NCBI RefSeq assembly: GCF_900143215.1
Contig: NZ_FRDM01000003.1
Location: forward strand, 1 to 64,000
Origin: Geodermatophilus obscurus
GTDB taxonomy: Bacteria > Actinomycetota > Actinomycetes > Mycobacteriales > Geodermatophilaceae
Direction of reading: 5' to 3'
Length of the DNA stretch: 64,000 nt
Shown here in pieces: positions 48,763-57,432 of the stretch (position 1 is the first letter of the stretch; each line of letters begins with the position of its first letter). A program made the position numbers and the translations under genes. Below the pieces are notes generated by a model that saw only the letters and a program-made list of their open reading frames with translations, was not told the origin of the DNA and searched no databases.

Positions 48763-48782
48763 CCCTCCTCCCCGGCACCACC

Positions 48783-49760
48783 ATGAGCGACAGCACCAAG
48801 GGCGGCGCAGCACGCCGGCCCGGCCTGCGCCGGCGCCGCCCGCCGCGGGACCCCGCGGCGACGATGACGCTGGTCGCCCACCTCACCGAGCTGCGCAACC
48901 GGATCGCCAAGGCGCTGCTGGCCCTGCTGGTCGCCACCGCGGTCGCCTTCTGGTGGTACGAGCACGGCCTCGGCGACTTCATCCGGGCGCCGTACTGCAA
49001 CCTGCCGGCCGACCTGCGCTTCACCGAGGGCAGCGAGCAGGAGTGCGGCCTGCTCATCACCGACGTCCTGGGCGGGGTCTTCATCCGCCTCAAGGTCAGC
49101 TTCCTGTGTGGCGCGGTGCTCTCCGCGCCGTTCTGGCTCTACCAGCTGTGGGCGTTCATCACCCCGGGGCTCAAGCGGAACGAGAAGCGCTACGGCTTCG
49201 GCTTCGTCGCGGTCTCCTCGTTGCTGTTCGCCCTCGGCGCCGCCCTGGCCTACGTCTCGCTGGCGGCGGGGCTGGAACTCCTGCTGGGGCTCGCCGGCAG
49301 CGGCACGGTGATCGCGCTGACCGCGCAGGACTACATCGGCTTCGCGCTGTCCCTGCTGGTGGCGTTCGGGGTGAGCTTCGAGGTGCCGTTGGTGGCGGTG
49401 GCGCTCAACCTGGTGGGCGTCCTCTCCTACGAGGTGCTGCGCGGGGCCCGGCGGTGGATCTTCTTCCTGACCATCGTCTTCGCCGCCTTCGTCACCCCGA
49501 CGCAGGACCCGTTCACCATGCTGCTCATGGCCGGGCCGATGATCGTGCTCTTCGAGCTGGCCATCCAGGTGGCCCGGTTCGTCGACCGGCGGCGGGCCAA
49601 GCGGGACGCCGCGGAGCACTTCCACGCCCTCGCCGACGACGAGGCCTCGCCGCTGGACGCCGCGCCGTCCGAGCTCGACGCGGCCCCGACCTCCTACGAC
49701 GACCTGCGCCGGGAGGACGACGCCGCGCCGCTGGACGGGCCGGCGCGCTCCCGCCGCTGA
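48783..49760 (+). CDS. tatC: Sec-independent translocase subunit TatC
   Basis: A 325-residue six-helix membrane protein that recognises the twin-arginine signal. The conserved MTLVAHLTELRNRIAKALLA, the periplasmic loop near FTEGSEQECG, then YQLWAFITPGLKRNEKR and FAAFVTPTQDPFTM are present. There is a long charged C-terminal cytoplasmic tail of about 60 residues. It follows tatA by 20 bases. Confidence 0.95.
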   Translation: MSDSTKGGAARRPGLRRRRPPRDPAATMTLVAHLTELRNRIAKALLALLVATAVAFWWYEHGLGDFIRAPYCNLPADLRFTEGSEQECGLLITDVLGGVFIRLKVSFLCGAVLSAPFWLYQLWAFITPGLKRNEKRYGFGFVAVSSLLFALGAALAYVSLAAGLELLLGLAGSGTVIALTAQDYIGFALSLLVAFGVSFEVPLVAVALNLVGVLSYEVLRGARRWIFFLTIVFAAFVTPTQDPFTMLLMAGPMIVLFELAIQVARFVDRRRAKRDAAEHFHALADDEASPLDAAPSELDAAPTSYDDLRREDDAAPLDGPARSRR

Positions 49761-49767
49761 TCCGCGG

Positions 49768-50664
49768 GTGGCCCCTCGGCACGACGTCGCCGTCCTGCTG
49801 AGCCCCGCGGCCGGCCGCGGTCGGGCCTCCGCGGCCACCGGCGGCGTGCTCGACGCGCTGCGCGCTGCCGGCCTCGCCCCGCGCGTGCTGCCCGCGACCA
49901 CCCGCGCCGCCGCCGAGCGCCGGGCCGCCGCGGCGGTCGCCGCCGGCACCGCCGCGGTGGTCGCGATCGGTGGGGACAGCGCCGCGCACGCCGGCCTGCA
50001 GGCCGTCGCGGGCACGGACACCCCGCTGGCCGTCGTCCCGGCCGGCACGGGCAACGACCTCGCGCTCGCCCTCGGTGTGCCGGCCGACCCGGTACTCGCG
50101 GCCGTGGCGGCGGCGGCCGACCCGCGGGCGGGGGAGGTGCGCCGCGTCGACGCCGGCCGCACCGGGGACCGCTGGTGGGCCACGGTGCTGTGCTGCGGCT
50201 TCGACTCCGCGGTCACCGACCGGGCCGACCGGCTGCGCTGGCCGCGCGGCCCGCGCCGCTACGACGTGGCGATCCTCGCCGGGCTGGCCCGGCTGCAGCC
50301 GCGGGAGCTCACCCTCGTCCTCGACGGCGAGCCCCGGACGCTCGCCGTCACGCTGGCCGCCGTCGGCAACACCGCCTGGTACGGCGGCGGGATGCGGGTC
50401 TGCCCGGCCGCCGACCCGGCCGACGGCAGGTTCGACGTGACCGTCGTCGGGCCGGTGAGCCGCCGGGAACTGGTGCGCACCCGCCCGCGGCTGACCGCCG
50501 GCACGCACGTCGAGCACCCGGCGGTCACCGTGCACCGCGCCCGCCGGGTGGAGCTGGTGGGGCAGGGGCTGACCACCTGCGCCGACGGGGAGCCGGTCGC
50601 GCCGCTGCCGGCCATCAGCGTCTGCGTCCCCGCCGCCCTCCCGGTGGTGGGCGCCGGCCGCTGA
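49768..50664 (+). CDS. Diacylglycerol kinase-family protein with altered GGDG motif
   Basis: A 298-residue protein that begins LLSPAAGRGRASAATGGVLD, the phosphate-binding loop of lipid kinases. The catalytic GGDG motif, usually GGDGT or GGDGM, reads GGDSAAHAGLQA here. The loop VPAGTGNDLALALGV is intact, as is the C-terminal TTCADGEPV. The GTG start is 7 bases after tatC. It probably phosphorylates diacylglycerol or a related lipid, but the G-to-S change could lower activity. Confidence 0.82.
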   Translation: MAPRHDVAVLLSPAAGRGRASAATGGVLDALRAAGLAPRVLPATTRAAAERRAAAAVAAGTAAVVAIGGDSAAHAGLQAVAGTDTPLAVVPAGTGNDLALALGVPADPVLAAVAAAADPRAGEVRRVDAGRTGDRWWATVLCCGFDSAVTDRADRLRWPRGPRRYDVAILAGLARLQPRELTLVLDGEPRTLAVTLAAVGNTAWYGGGMRVCPAADPADGRFDVTVVGPVSRRELVRTRPRLTAGTHVEHPAVTVHRARRVELVGQGLTTCADGEPVAPLPAISVCVPAALPVVGAGR

Positions 50665-50775
50665 GCCGGGCTCTCCGCGATCACGGTCGCGGGTCCGGGC
50701 GCAGCACCGGACGGAAGCCGGCACCCGCGACGGCCGACGGAGCCGGTCACCGGAGCACCCCGCGGATCGCCCGGA

Positions 50776-50789
50776 CCGTTATCCCCAAC
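50776..50789 (+). repeat. CCGTTATCCCCAAC motif, copy 2
   Basis: Exact match in the gap between the lipid kinase and HelY genes, 57 bases ahead of helY. Confidence 0.75.
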
Positions 50790-50846
50790 AACTGCGCCGA
50801 CCGGGTCGGCCGCGCCGATCGGGGGAGACGCGCCTAACGTGGAGCC

Positions 50847-53702
50847 ATGTCCAGCCCCGCTGAGCGGTACGCGGCTGCCCGCCGGCGCGGTGCCCACCCC
50901 GCACTGGCCGACTTCACCGCGGAGCTCGGCTTCGCCCTCGACCCGTTCCAGGTGGAGGCCTGCGAGGCGCTCGACGAGGGTGCCGGCGTCCTGGTCTGCG
51001 CGCCGACGGGCGCGGGCAAGACGGTGGTGGGGGAGTTCGCCGTCCACAAGGCGCTGGCCGAGGGGCGCAAGGCCTTCTACACGACACCGATCAAGGCGTT
51101 GTCCAACCAGAAGTACAACGACCTCGCCGAGCGCTACGGCGAGGAGAAGGTCGGCCTGCTCACCGGCGACAACGCCATCAACGGCGACGCGCCTGTGGTG
51201 GTGATGACCACCGAGGTGCTGCGCAACATGCTCTACGCCGAGTCCCCGGCGATCGACGGGCTCGGCTACGTCGTCATGGACGAGGTGCACTACCTCGCCG
51301 ACCGCTTCCGCGGCGCGGTGTGGGAGGAGGTGATCATCCACCTCCCGCAGTCGGTGACCCTGGTGTCGCTGTCGGCGACGGTGAGCAACGCCGAGGAGTT
51401 CGCCGACTGGCTGGTCACCGTCCGCGGCCACACCACGGTGGTCGTCAGCGAGGTCCGGCCGATCCCGCTGTGGCAGCACATGCTGGTCGGCAACCGGGTG
51501 TTCGACCTGTTCAGCCTGCGCCCGGCCGCGCACGCCGCCGAGCAGGGCGACGACCCCCGCGGGCAGTCCACCCGGGAGCGCGGCGCGAGCGTCGTCGACC
51601 CCGAGCTGGTCCGCTACGTGCGCGAGTACGAGCGGCGGATCGACACCTGGGGCGGTGGCAACGGCGGCTCGCGCCGCGAGCGGGACTGGCACAAGCCGCG
51701 CTACAAGCCGCCGGCCCGCCCCGACGTCATCGAGCGGCTGGACCGCTCGGCCCTGCTACCGGCGATCACCTTCGTGTTCAGCCGCAACGGTTGCGACGCG
51801 GCGGTCGACCAGTGCCTGCGGGCCGGGTTGCGGCTCACCGACGAGCACGAGCGCTCGGAGATCGCCGCCATCGTCGACGAGAGGACCGGGTCGCTGCCGG
51901 AGGAGGACCTGCACGTCCTCGGCTTCTGGGAGTGGCGCGAAGGGCTGCTGGCCGGGCTGGCCGCACACCACGCCGGACTGGTCCCGGCGTTCAAGGAGGC
52001 CGTGGAGGAGTGCTTCGTCCGCGGCCTGGTCAAGGCCGTGTTCGCCACCGAGACCCTCGCCCTGGGCATCAACATGCCGGCGCGCACCGTCGTCCTCGAG
52101 CGGCTGGTCAAGTGGAACGGCGAGGCGCACGTCGACGTCACGCCGGGGGAGTACACCCAGCTCACCGGTCGGGCCGGCCGGCGCGGCATCGACGTCGAGG
52201 GGCACGCCGTCGTCGTGTGGGCGCCGGGCATGGACCCCTCGGTCGTCGCCGGGCTGGCCAGCACCCGCACCTATCCGCTGAAGTCCTCCTTCCGGCCCAG
52301 CTACAACATGGCCGTCAACCTGGTCAGCTCCTTCGGGCGGGCCAACGCCCGCGAGCTGCTGGCCTCCTCCTTCGCGCAGTTCCAGGCCGACCGCTCCGTG
52401 GTCGGGCTAGCCCGCGCCGCCGCCCGCCACGAGCGGGACGCCGAGCGCTGGGCCGCCGAGATGCACTCCGACAGCGGCGACGTGGCGGGGTACGCGCGGC
52501 TGCGCCAGGACGTCGCCGAGCGGGAGAAGGAGCTGTCCCGGGACTCGGCCGCCAAGCGCCGGATCGAGGCCTCCGACGCGCTGGCGGCGCTGCGACCCGG
52601 CGACGTCATCCGCGTGCCCTCGGGACGGCGGCAGGGGCTGGCCGTCGTCCTCGACCCCGGGGTGACCGACCTGACCGAGCCGCGCCCGCTGGTGCTCACC
52701 GAGGACAAGTGGGCCGGGCGCCTCGGCACCGTCGACTTCCCGACGCCGGTCACCGCGCTGGCCCGGGTGCGGGTGCCCAGGAACTTCAACCACCGCAGTC
52801 CGCACGCCCGGCGGGACCTCGCCGCCACCCTGCGCAATGCGCGCGTGGAGAACGACCTGGGCGCGCGGCGGGTCAAGCAGCGCTCCGCGGCCGCCGACGA
52901 CCCGGTGCTGCACGACCTGCGGCGGGCGCTGCGGGCCCACCCGGTCCACGCCCTGCCCGACCGCGAGGAGCGCGTGCGGGCGGCCGAGCGCTGGCTGCGG
53001 GCCGTCCGGGAGGCCGAGGCCACCCACCGGCGGATGGCCGAGCGCACCGGCTCGCTGACCCGCCAGTTCGACCGCACCTGCGACGTCCTGGAGGAGCTGG
53101 GCTACCTGGTGCCCGATCCGGCGGCCCCGCCGGTGACCGCGGGGGAGGACCCGGTGGACCACGAGGTCGCCGACATCGCCCCGGTCGTCACCGACGACGG
53201 CCGGCGGCTGGCCCGCATCTGGTCGGAGGCCGATCTGCTCGTCGCCGAGTGCCTGCGCTCGGGCGTGTGGCGCGGGCTCACCCCGGCCGAGCTCGCCGCC
53301 GCGGTGTCCACGCTGGTGTTCGAGGCCCGGCGGGAGATGCCCGGCCAGCCCGCGGTGCCGGCCGGCAAGGTGTCCGCGGCGATCGCGGAGATGCGGCGGA
53401 TCCGCGCGCGGCTGCAGGACGTCGAGCTCGACCACGGTGTGCCGGCCAGCCGCGACCTGGACCTCGGCTTCGCCTGGGCGGCCTACCGCTGGGCCGACGG
53501 GCAGAGTCTCGACCGGGTGCTGGCCGGGGCGGAGCAGGCCGGCACCGAGCTCTCCGGGGGGGACTTCGTCCGCTGGGCGCGCCAGTTGCTGGACCTGCTC
53601 GACCAGCTGGCCAAGGTCGCCGACGGCGAGCTGGCCACCACGGCCCGGGCGGCGGTGGACCGGGTGCGGCGCGGCGTGGTCGCCGTGGCGGTCGGCGGCT
53701 GA
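50847..53702 (+). CDS. helY: HelY-type DEAD/DEAH-box RNA helicase (Ski2-like)
   Basis: A 951-residue helicase. FQVEACEALDEGAGVLVCAP and TGAGKTVVGEFA form motif I, YTTPIKALSNQKYNDL is Ia, MDEVHYLADRF gives the DEVH box, SLSATVSN is motif III and QLTGRAGRRGIDVEG is motif VI. The C-terminal part carries the Ski2 arch-like and helical domains. HelY is the actinobacterial Mtr4/Ski2 relative and probably helps RNA turnover. It commonly follows the tat genes. Confidence 0.93.
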   Translation: MSSPAERYAAARRRGAHPALADFTAELGFALDPFQVEACEALDEGAGVLVCAPTGAGKTVVGEFAVHKALAEGRKAFYTTPIKALSNQKYNDLAERYGEEKVGLLTGDNAINGDAPVVVMTTEVLRNMLYAESPAIDGLGYVVMDEVHYLADRFRGAVWEEVIIHLPQSVTLVSLSATVSNAEEFADWLVTVRGHTTVVVSEVRPIPLWQHMLVGNRVFDLFSLRPAAHAAEQGDDPRGQSTRERGASVVDPELVRYVREYERRIDTWGGGNGGSRRERDWHKPRYKPPARPDVIERLDRSALLPAITFVFSRNGCDAAVDQCLRAGLRLTDEHERSEIAAIVDERTGSLPEEDLHVLGFWEWREGLLAGLAAHHAGLVPAFKEAVEECFVRGLVKAVFATETLALGINMPARTVVLERLVKWNGEAHVDVTPGEYTQLTGRAGRRGIDVEGHAVVVWAPGMDPSVVAGLASTRTYPLKSSFRPSYNMAVNLVSSFGRANARELLASSFAQFQADRSVVGLARAAARHERDAERWAAEMHSDSGDVAGYARLRQDVAEREKELSRDSAAKRRIEASDALAALRPGDVIRVPSGRRQGLAVVLDPGVTDLTEPRPLVLTEDKWAGRLGTVDFPTPVTALARVRVPRNFNHRSPHARRDLAATLRNARVENDLGARRVKQRSAAADDPVLHDLRRALRAHPVHALPDREERVRAAERWLRAVREAEATHRRMAERTGSLTRQFDRTCDVLEELGYLVPDPAAPPVTAGEDPVDHEVADIAPVVTDDGRRLARIWSEADLLVAECLRSGVWRGLTPAELAAAVSTLVFEARREMPGQPAVPAGKVSAAIAEMRRIRARLQDVELDHGVPASRDLDLGFAWAAYRWADGQSLDRVLAGAEQAGTELSGGDFVRWARQLLDLLDQLAKVADGELATTARAAVDRVRRGVVAVAVGG

Positions 53703-53729
53703 GCCGCAGGTGGGGCAGGATCTCCGACG

Positions 53730-54299
53730 ATGACCAACCCCCCGCACGGCGACCCGCCGCCGGGTGAGCCCGGCTGGCCCGACCAGCCGTGGCCGCAGCA
53801 GCCCGGGCCCTGGGGCCCGCCGGCGCCCGGTCCGTACGGCGGTCAGCCGCCCTACGGTCAGCCGCCCTACGGTCAGCCGCCGCCGGGGCAGCCGCCGTAC
53901 TGGGTGGGCCAGCCGCAGCACGGCCAGCCATGGGGGCAGCCGCAGCACGGCCAGCCGTGGGGGCAGCCGCCGTACGGGCCTCCGGCGCCGCCGCGGCGGT
54001 CCCGGAAGGGACTGGTGGCCGGCATCGTCGTGCCGGCCGTCCTGCTGCTCGTCACCGTGGTCCTCGCCCGCCTGTTCGCCGACACCGTGCTCGACACCAG
54101 CGCCGTCGAGGACGACGTCGCGGTCCAGTTCGAGCAGATCGAGGGCGTGGCGATCGAGCTGACCTGCGACGACGAGATGCAGGTCGAGCAGGGCGCCGAC
54201 TACGAGTGCACCGGCACCACGGCCGACGGCGAGGAGGTCACCCTCCGCATCGTGATCACCGACGAGACCGACGCCTCCTACACCTGGGAAGAGGTCTGA
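53730..54299 (+). CDS. DUF4333 membrane-anchored protein with Pro/Gln-rich tail
   Basis: A 189-residue protein. The first 90 residues are a Pro/Gln/Gly repeat tail (GQPPYGQPP units and QPQHGQPWG units). A transmembrane helix follows ([20 protein letters not shown], about 95-115). The extracytoplasmic DUF4333 domain has a Cys pair: [20 protein letters not shown]. It is likely a disulphide-bonded envelope protein of unknown role. It ends 4 bases before the convergent exonuclease gene. Confidence 0.8.
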   Translation: MTNPPHGDPPPGEPGWPDQPWPQQPGPWGPPAPGPYGGQPPYGQPPYGQPPPGQPPYWVGQPQHGQPWGQPQHGQPWGQPPYGPPAPPRRSRKGLVAGIVVPAVLLLVTVVLARLFADTVLDTSAVEDDVAVQFEQIEGVAIELTCDDEMQVEQGADYECTGTTADGEEVTLRIVITDETDASYTWEEV

Positions 54300-54303
54300 G
54301 CAC

Positions 54304-55230
54304 TCAGCTCAGTGCGTCCTCGGGCCAGCCCAGCGCGGCGCCCAGCCGCTTCAGCGAGGATCCGATGCCGTGCGCGGCGGCCAGTCCGGCCAGCGCGTCC
54401 GGGTCGGCCGGACGGCGGGGGAGCGCGCCCTCCACGGCCGGCAGGTCGATGTCGCGGGCGACGGCGACGACCACCGGGGCGGCGTCGAGGTAGTCCGCGC
54501 CGGCGTGCAGCTTCTTCAGGACGGCGGCGGTGAGCGGCGGCCTCGGGACGACGGTGCGCGCGGCGGCCTCCCGGATGCCGGCCAGGTCGCCGAACTCGGT
54601 GATCAGCGCGGCCGCGGTCTTCGCGCCGATGCCGGTCACCCCGGGGAGCCCGTCGCTGGGGTCGCCGCGCAGCACGGCGAAGTCGGCGTAGGCCCGCCCC
54701 GGGATGCCGTACTTCGCGGTCACCGCCGCCTCGTCGACGACCTCGATGTCGGTGATGCCCCGGTTGGTGTAGAGCACGCGGATGCCCCGCGCGTCGTCCA
54801 CCAGCTGGAACAGGTCGCGGTCGCCGGTGACGACGTCGACCGGGCCGCGCGCGCGGGTGGCCAGTGTGCCGATGACGTCGTCGGCCTCGTAGCCGGGTGC
54901 GCCGACCCGCGCGAGGCCCGCCGCGGCGAGCACCTCGACCAGCACGGGCACCTGGGGGCCGAGCTCGTCGGGGGTCTCCTCGCCGCCGTCGGGGGACAGC
55001 CGGTGTGCCTTGTAGGAGGGCAGCGCCTCGACGCGGAAGGCGGGGCGCCAGTCGTCGTCCCAGCAGGCGACCAGCCGGTCGGGTGCGTGGGCGGTGACCA
55101 GCCGCGCGGTCATGTCGAGGAAGCCGCGGACCGCGTTGACCGGCCGCCCGTCGGGCGAGGTGACGCTGGTCGGCACCCCGTAGAACGCCCGGAAGTAGAG
55201 GGAGGCGGCGTCCAGCAGCATCGTCGTCAC
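54304..55230 (-). CDS. 5'-3' exonuclease (PolA N-terminal-like)
   Basis: A 308-residue FEN-family nuclease. MLLDAASLYFRAFYGV is the active-site start, with acidic residues in DDDWRP, GYEADDVIGTLA and VTGDRDLFQLVDD. GDPSDGLPGVTGIGAKTAAA is the H3TH DNA-binding motif. The GTG at 55230 (VTTMLLD) is taken. It acts on 5' flaps or RNA primers. It is a standalone protein, separate from PolA. Confidence 0.9.
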   Translation of the reverse strand: MTTMLLDAASLYFRAFYGVPTSVTSPDGRPVNAVRGFLDMTARLVTAHAPDRLVACWDDDWRPAFRVEALPSYKAHRLSPDGGEETPDELGPQVPVLVEVLAAAGLARVGAPGYEADDVIGTLATRARGPVDVVTGDRDLFQLVDDARGIRVLYTNRGITDIEVVDEAAVTAKYGIPGRAYADFAVLRGDPSDGLPGVTGIGAKTAAALITEFGDLAGIREAAARTVVPRPPLTAAVLKKLHAGADYLDAAPVVVAVARDIDLPAVEGALPRRPADPDALAGLAAAHGIGSSLKRLGAALGWPEDALS

Positions 55231-55315
55231 GACTCGGGACGGTAACGGCCGGGGGTGACCGGCGTATCCGCTGGTCAGGCGGTGACGGCAGTCGCGCCTC
55301 ACTAGGCTGTGCACC

Positions 55316-56461
55316 GTGCCCTCTCCGACCGCATCTGCGCCGCTGGTGACCCTCGACCGCGTGTACGCCGCGCGGGAGGTCGCCGCGGCGGCCGGGGTCG
55401 ACCTGCTCGTCGTCACCCCGGGCTCGGACCTGCGCTACCTGTGCGGCTACGACGCGCACGCGATGGAGCGGCTCACCGCGCTGGCGGTGCCGCGGCGGGG
55501 TGAGCCGTTCCTCGTCGTCCCCCGGCTGGAGGCGCCGATGGTCGGCGCCAGCCCGGCCGGCGGCCTGGGCCTGGAGGTGCTGGCCTGGGACGAGACCGAC
55601 GACCCGTTCGCGCTGCTGGCGCAGACGGCGACCGGCCGGTTGGGCGCCCCGCCGGCGCGGGTCGCGGTCGGCGACCGCACCTGGGCGCTGCACGCGCTCG
55701 GCGTCGCCGGCGCGCTGCCCGGGGCGGCGCTGGAGCTGGCCAGCCCGGTCGTCGACCGCCTGCGGATGGTGAAGACGCCGGCGGAGGTCGCCGAGCTCGC
55801 CGCCGCCGGTGCGGCCATCGACCGGGTGCACGCCCGGATGGGGGAGTGGCTGCGGGTCGGCCGCACCGAGGCCGCGGTGGGGGCCGACATCGCCGCGGCC
55901 ATCCTCGCCGAGGGGCACGTGTCGGTGGACTTCACCATCGTCGGGTCCGGGCCCAACGGCGCCAGCCCGCACCACGAGCTCTCCGACCGGGTGGTGGAGG
56001 ACGGCGACGTCGTGGTCGTCGACATCGGCGGCGGGACGGCGACCGGCTACCGGTCGGACTGCACCCGCACCTACGCGGTCGGCCGCGCGCCGGGTGCCGA
56101 GGTCACCGAGTGGTACGCCGTCCTGCAGGAGGCGCAGCGCGCCTCGACCGCCGCCGTCCGGCCCGGGGTGACCGCCGAGCAGGTGGACGCCGCCGCCCGG
56201 GACGTCATCACGGCGGCCGGGTGGGGGGAGTACTTCATCCACCGCACCGGGCACGGGATCGGCCTGGACACCCACGAGGCGCCCTACATCGTCGCGGGCA
56301 ACGACCTGCCGCTGGAGCCGGGGATGGCGTTCTCCGTCGAGCCGGGCATCTACCTGCCGGGTCGCTGCGGCGCCCGCATCGAGGACATCGTCGTCTGCAC
56401 CGACGACGGCGTCACCGCGCTCAACGAGGGCCCGCGTGAGCTCGTCGTCCTCCCCGGCTGA
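55316..56461 (+). CDS. M24 family Xaa-Pro peptidase
   Basis: A 381-residue pita-bread metallopeptidase. Metal ligands are seen in VVVDIGGGTATGYRSDCTRT, HRTGHGIGLDTHE, FSVEPGIYLPG and ARIEDIVV. The N-terminal creatinase domain covers about 15-150. It cleaves an N-terminal residue next to proline. GTG start. The Lrp gene overlaps its 3' end by 26 bases. Confidence 0.9.
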   Translation: MPSPTASAPLVTLDRVYAAREVAAAAGVDLLVVTPGSDLRYLCGYDAHAMERLTALAVPRRGEPFLVVPRLEAPMVGASPAGGLGLEVLAWDETDDPFALLAQTATGRLGAPPARVAVGDRTWALHALGVAGALPGAALELASPVVDRLRMVKTPAEVAELAAAGAAIDRVHARMGEWLRVGRTEAAVGADIAAAILAEGHVSVDFTIVGSGPNGASPHHELSDRVVEDGDVVVVDIGGGTATGYRSDCTRTYAVGRAPGAEVTEWYAVLQEAQRASTAAVRPGVTAEQVDAAARDVITAAGWGEYFIHRTGHGIGLDTHEAPYIVAGNDLPLEPGMAFSVEPGIYLPGRCGARIEDIVVCTDDGVTALNEGPRELVVLPG

Positions 56462-56921
56462 CACCGGCGGCGGGCCGCTCACCTCCGGCGACGTCGACCG
56501 GGCGCTGCTGGCCGCACTGGCCCGCGACGGCCGCGCCAGCTACACCGAGCTCGCCGAGCGCGTGGGCCTGTCGGTGTCGGCAGTGCACCAGCGGGTGCGC
56601 CGGCTCGAGCAGCGTGGGCTGATCACCGGGTACCACGCCAAGCTCGACGCCGGGTCGCTCGGCCTGGGGCTGACGGCGTTCGTCGCGATCACGCCGACCG
56701 ACGCCGCATCGCCCGACGAGGCGCCGTCCCTGCTGGCGCACCTGCCCGAGATCGAGGCCTGCCACTCGGTGGCGGGGGTGGAGAGCTACCTGCTCAAGGT
56801 GCGGACGTCGTCCCCGGACGCGCTGGAGGCGCTGCTGCGGACCATCCGGCAGACCGCCAACGTCACCACGCGCACGACGGTGGTGCTCTCCACCTCCTAC
56901 GAGGACCGCCCGCCGCTCTAG
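56436..56921 (+). CDS. Lrp/AsnC family transcriptional regulator
   Basis: A 161-residue regulator. The winged helix is LLAALARDGRASYTELAERV then GLSVSAVHQRVRRLEQRG, and the C-terminal RAM domain is in ACHSVAGVESYLLKVRTSSP. The GTG at 56436 overlaps the M24 gene, so both are co-transcribed. It may respond to an amino acid released by the peptidase. A typical octameric feast/famine regulator. Confidence 0.9.
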   Translation: MSSSSSPADTGGGPLTSGDVDRALLAALARDGRASYTELAERVGLSVSAVHQRVRRLEQRGLITGYHAKLDAGSLGLGLTAFVAITPTDAASPDEAPSLLAHLPEIEACHSVAGVESYLLKVRTSSPDALEALLRTIRQTANVTTRTTVVLSTSYEDRPPL

Positions 56922-56931
56922 CCTGCCCGTC

Positions 56932-57396
56932 GTGCCCACGCGGTTCGCACTGACCAACCGGCTGGCCAACCCGGTGCTGCGCCGGCTGCTGCGGTCCCGG
57001 CTCGGTCGCCGACCGGGGCGACGGCTGGTCGTGGTGCGGCGCACCGGCCGGCCGCACGAACTCGTCGCGCAGTACGCCCGGGACGGTGCGACGGTGTGGG
57101 TGCTGGTCGGGGCCGCGGACCGCACGACGTGGTGGCGGAACCTGCGCGCCCCCGCCGAGGTGGACCTGTGGCTGGCCGGCGAGCGGGTGCGGGCCCGGGC
57201 CGTGGCGATCGAGGGCGCGCGGCAGCCCGCGGCGGCGGCCGCGGGGCTGGGCGCCTACCTGGCGGCCGTGCCGCGGGCCGCGTCGGCGGTGGGGACGTCA
57301 CCCGGCGCCGGGCCCGCCGCGCTCGCGTACGCCGCCCGGCGGGCGGTGCTCGTCCGCGCCGACGTCGTCGACCCGCCCTCGGGCCCGGCCGCCTGA
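56932..57396 (+). CDS. Nitroreductase/DUF385-type F420-binding protein
   Basis: A 154-residue split-barrel protein. RLVVVRRTGRPHELVAQYAR and VWVLVGAADRTTWWRNLRAP match the deazaflavin-dependent nitroreductase (DDN) family of actinobacteria. The conserved WWRNLRA is present. It probably binds F420 and reduces an unknown quinone or drug-like compound. GTG start, 10 bases after the Lrp stop. Confidence 0.82.
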   Translation: MPTRFALTNRLANPVLRRLLRSRLGRRPGRRLVVVRRTGRPHELVAQYARDGATVWVLVGAADRTTWWRNLRAPAEVDLWLAGERVRARAVAIEGARQPAAAAAGLGAYLAAVPRAASAVGTSPGAGPAALAYAARRAVLVRADVVDPPSGPAA

Positions 57397-57416
57397 CGCA
57401 CCACCTGGACAGCCAC

Positions 57417-57432
57417 TCGAACGTGTGTTCGG
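57417..57432. promoter_or_regulatory. LexA (SOS) box
   Basis: TCGAACGTGTGTTCGG matches the actinobacterial SOS box TCGAAC-N4-GTTCGA at all but the last base. It ends directly before the radical SAM gene ATG. I recall the mycobacterial homologue Rv2578c as a LexA-regulated gene, which fits. It may also mark a leaderless or very short-leader transcript. Confidence 0.75.
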
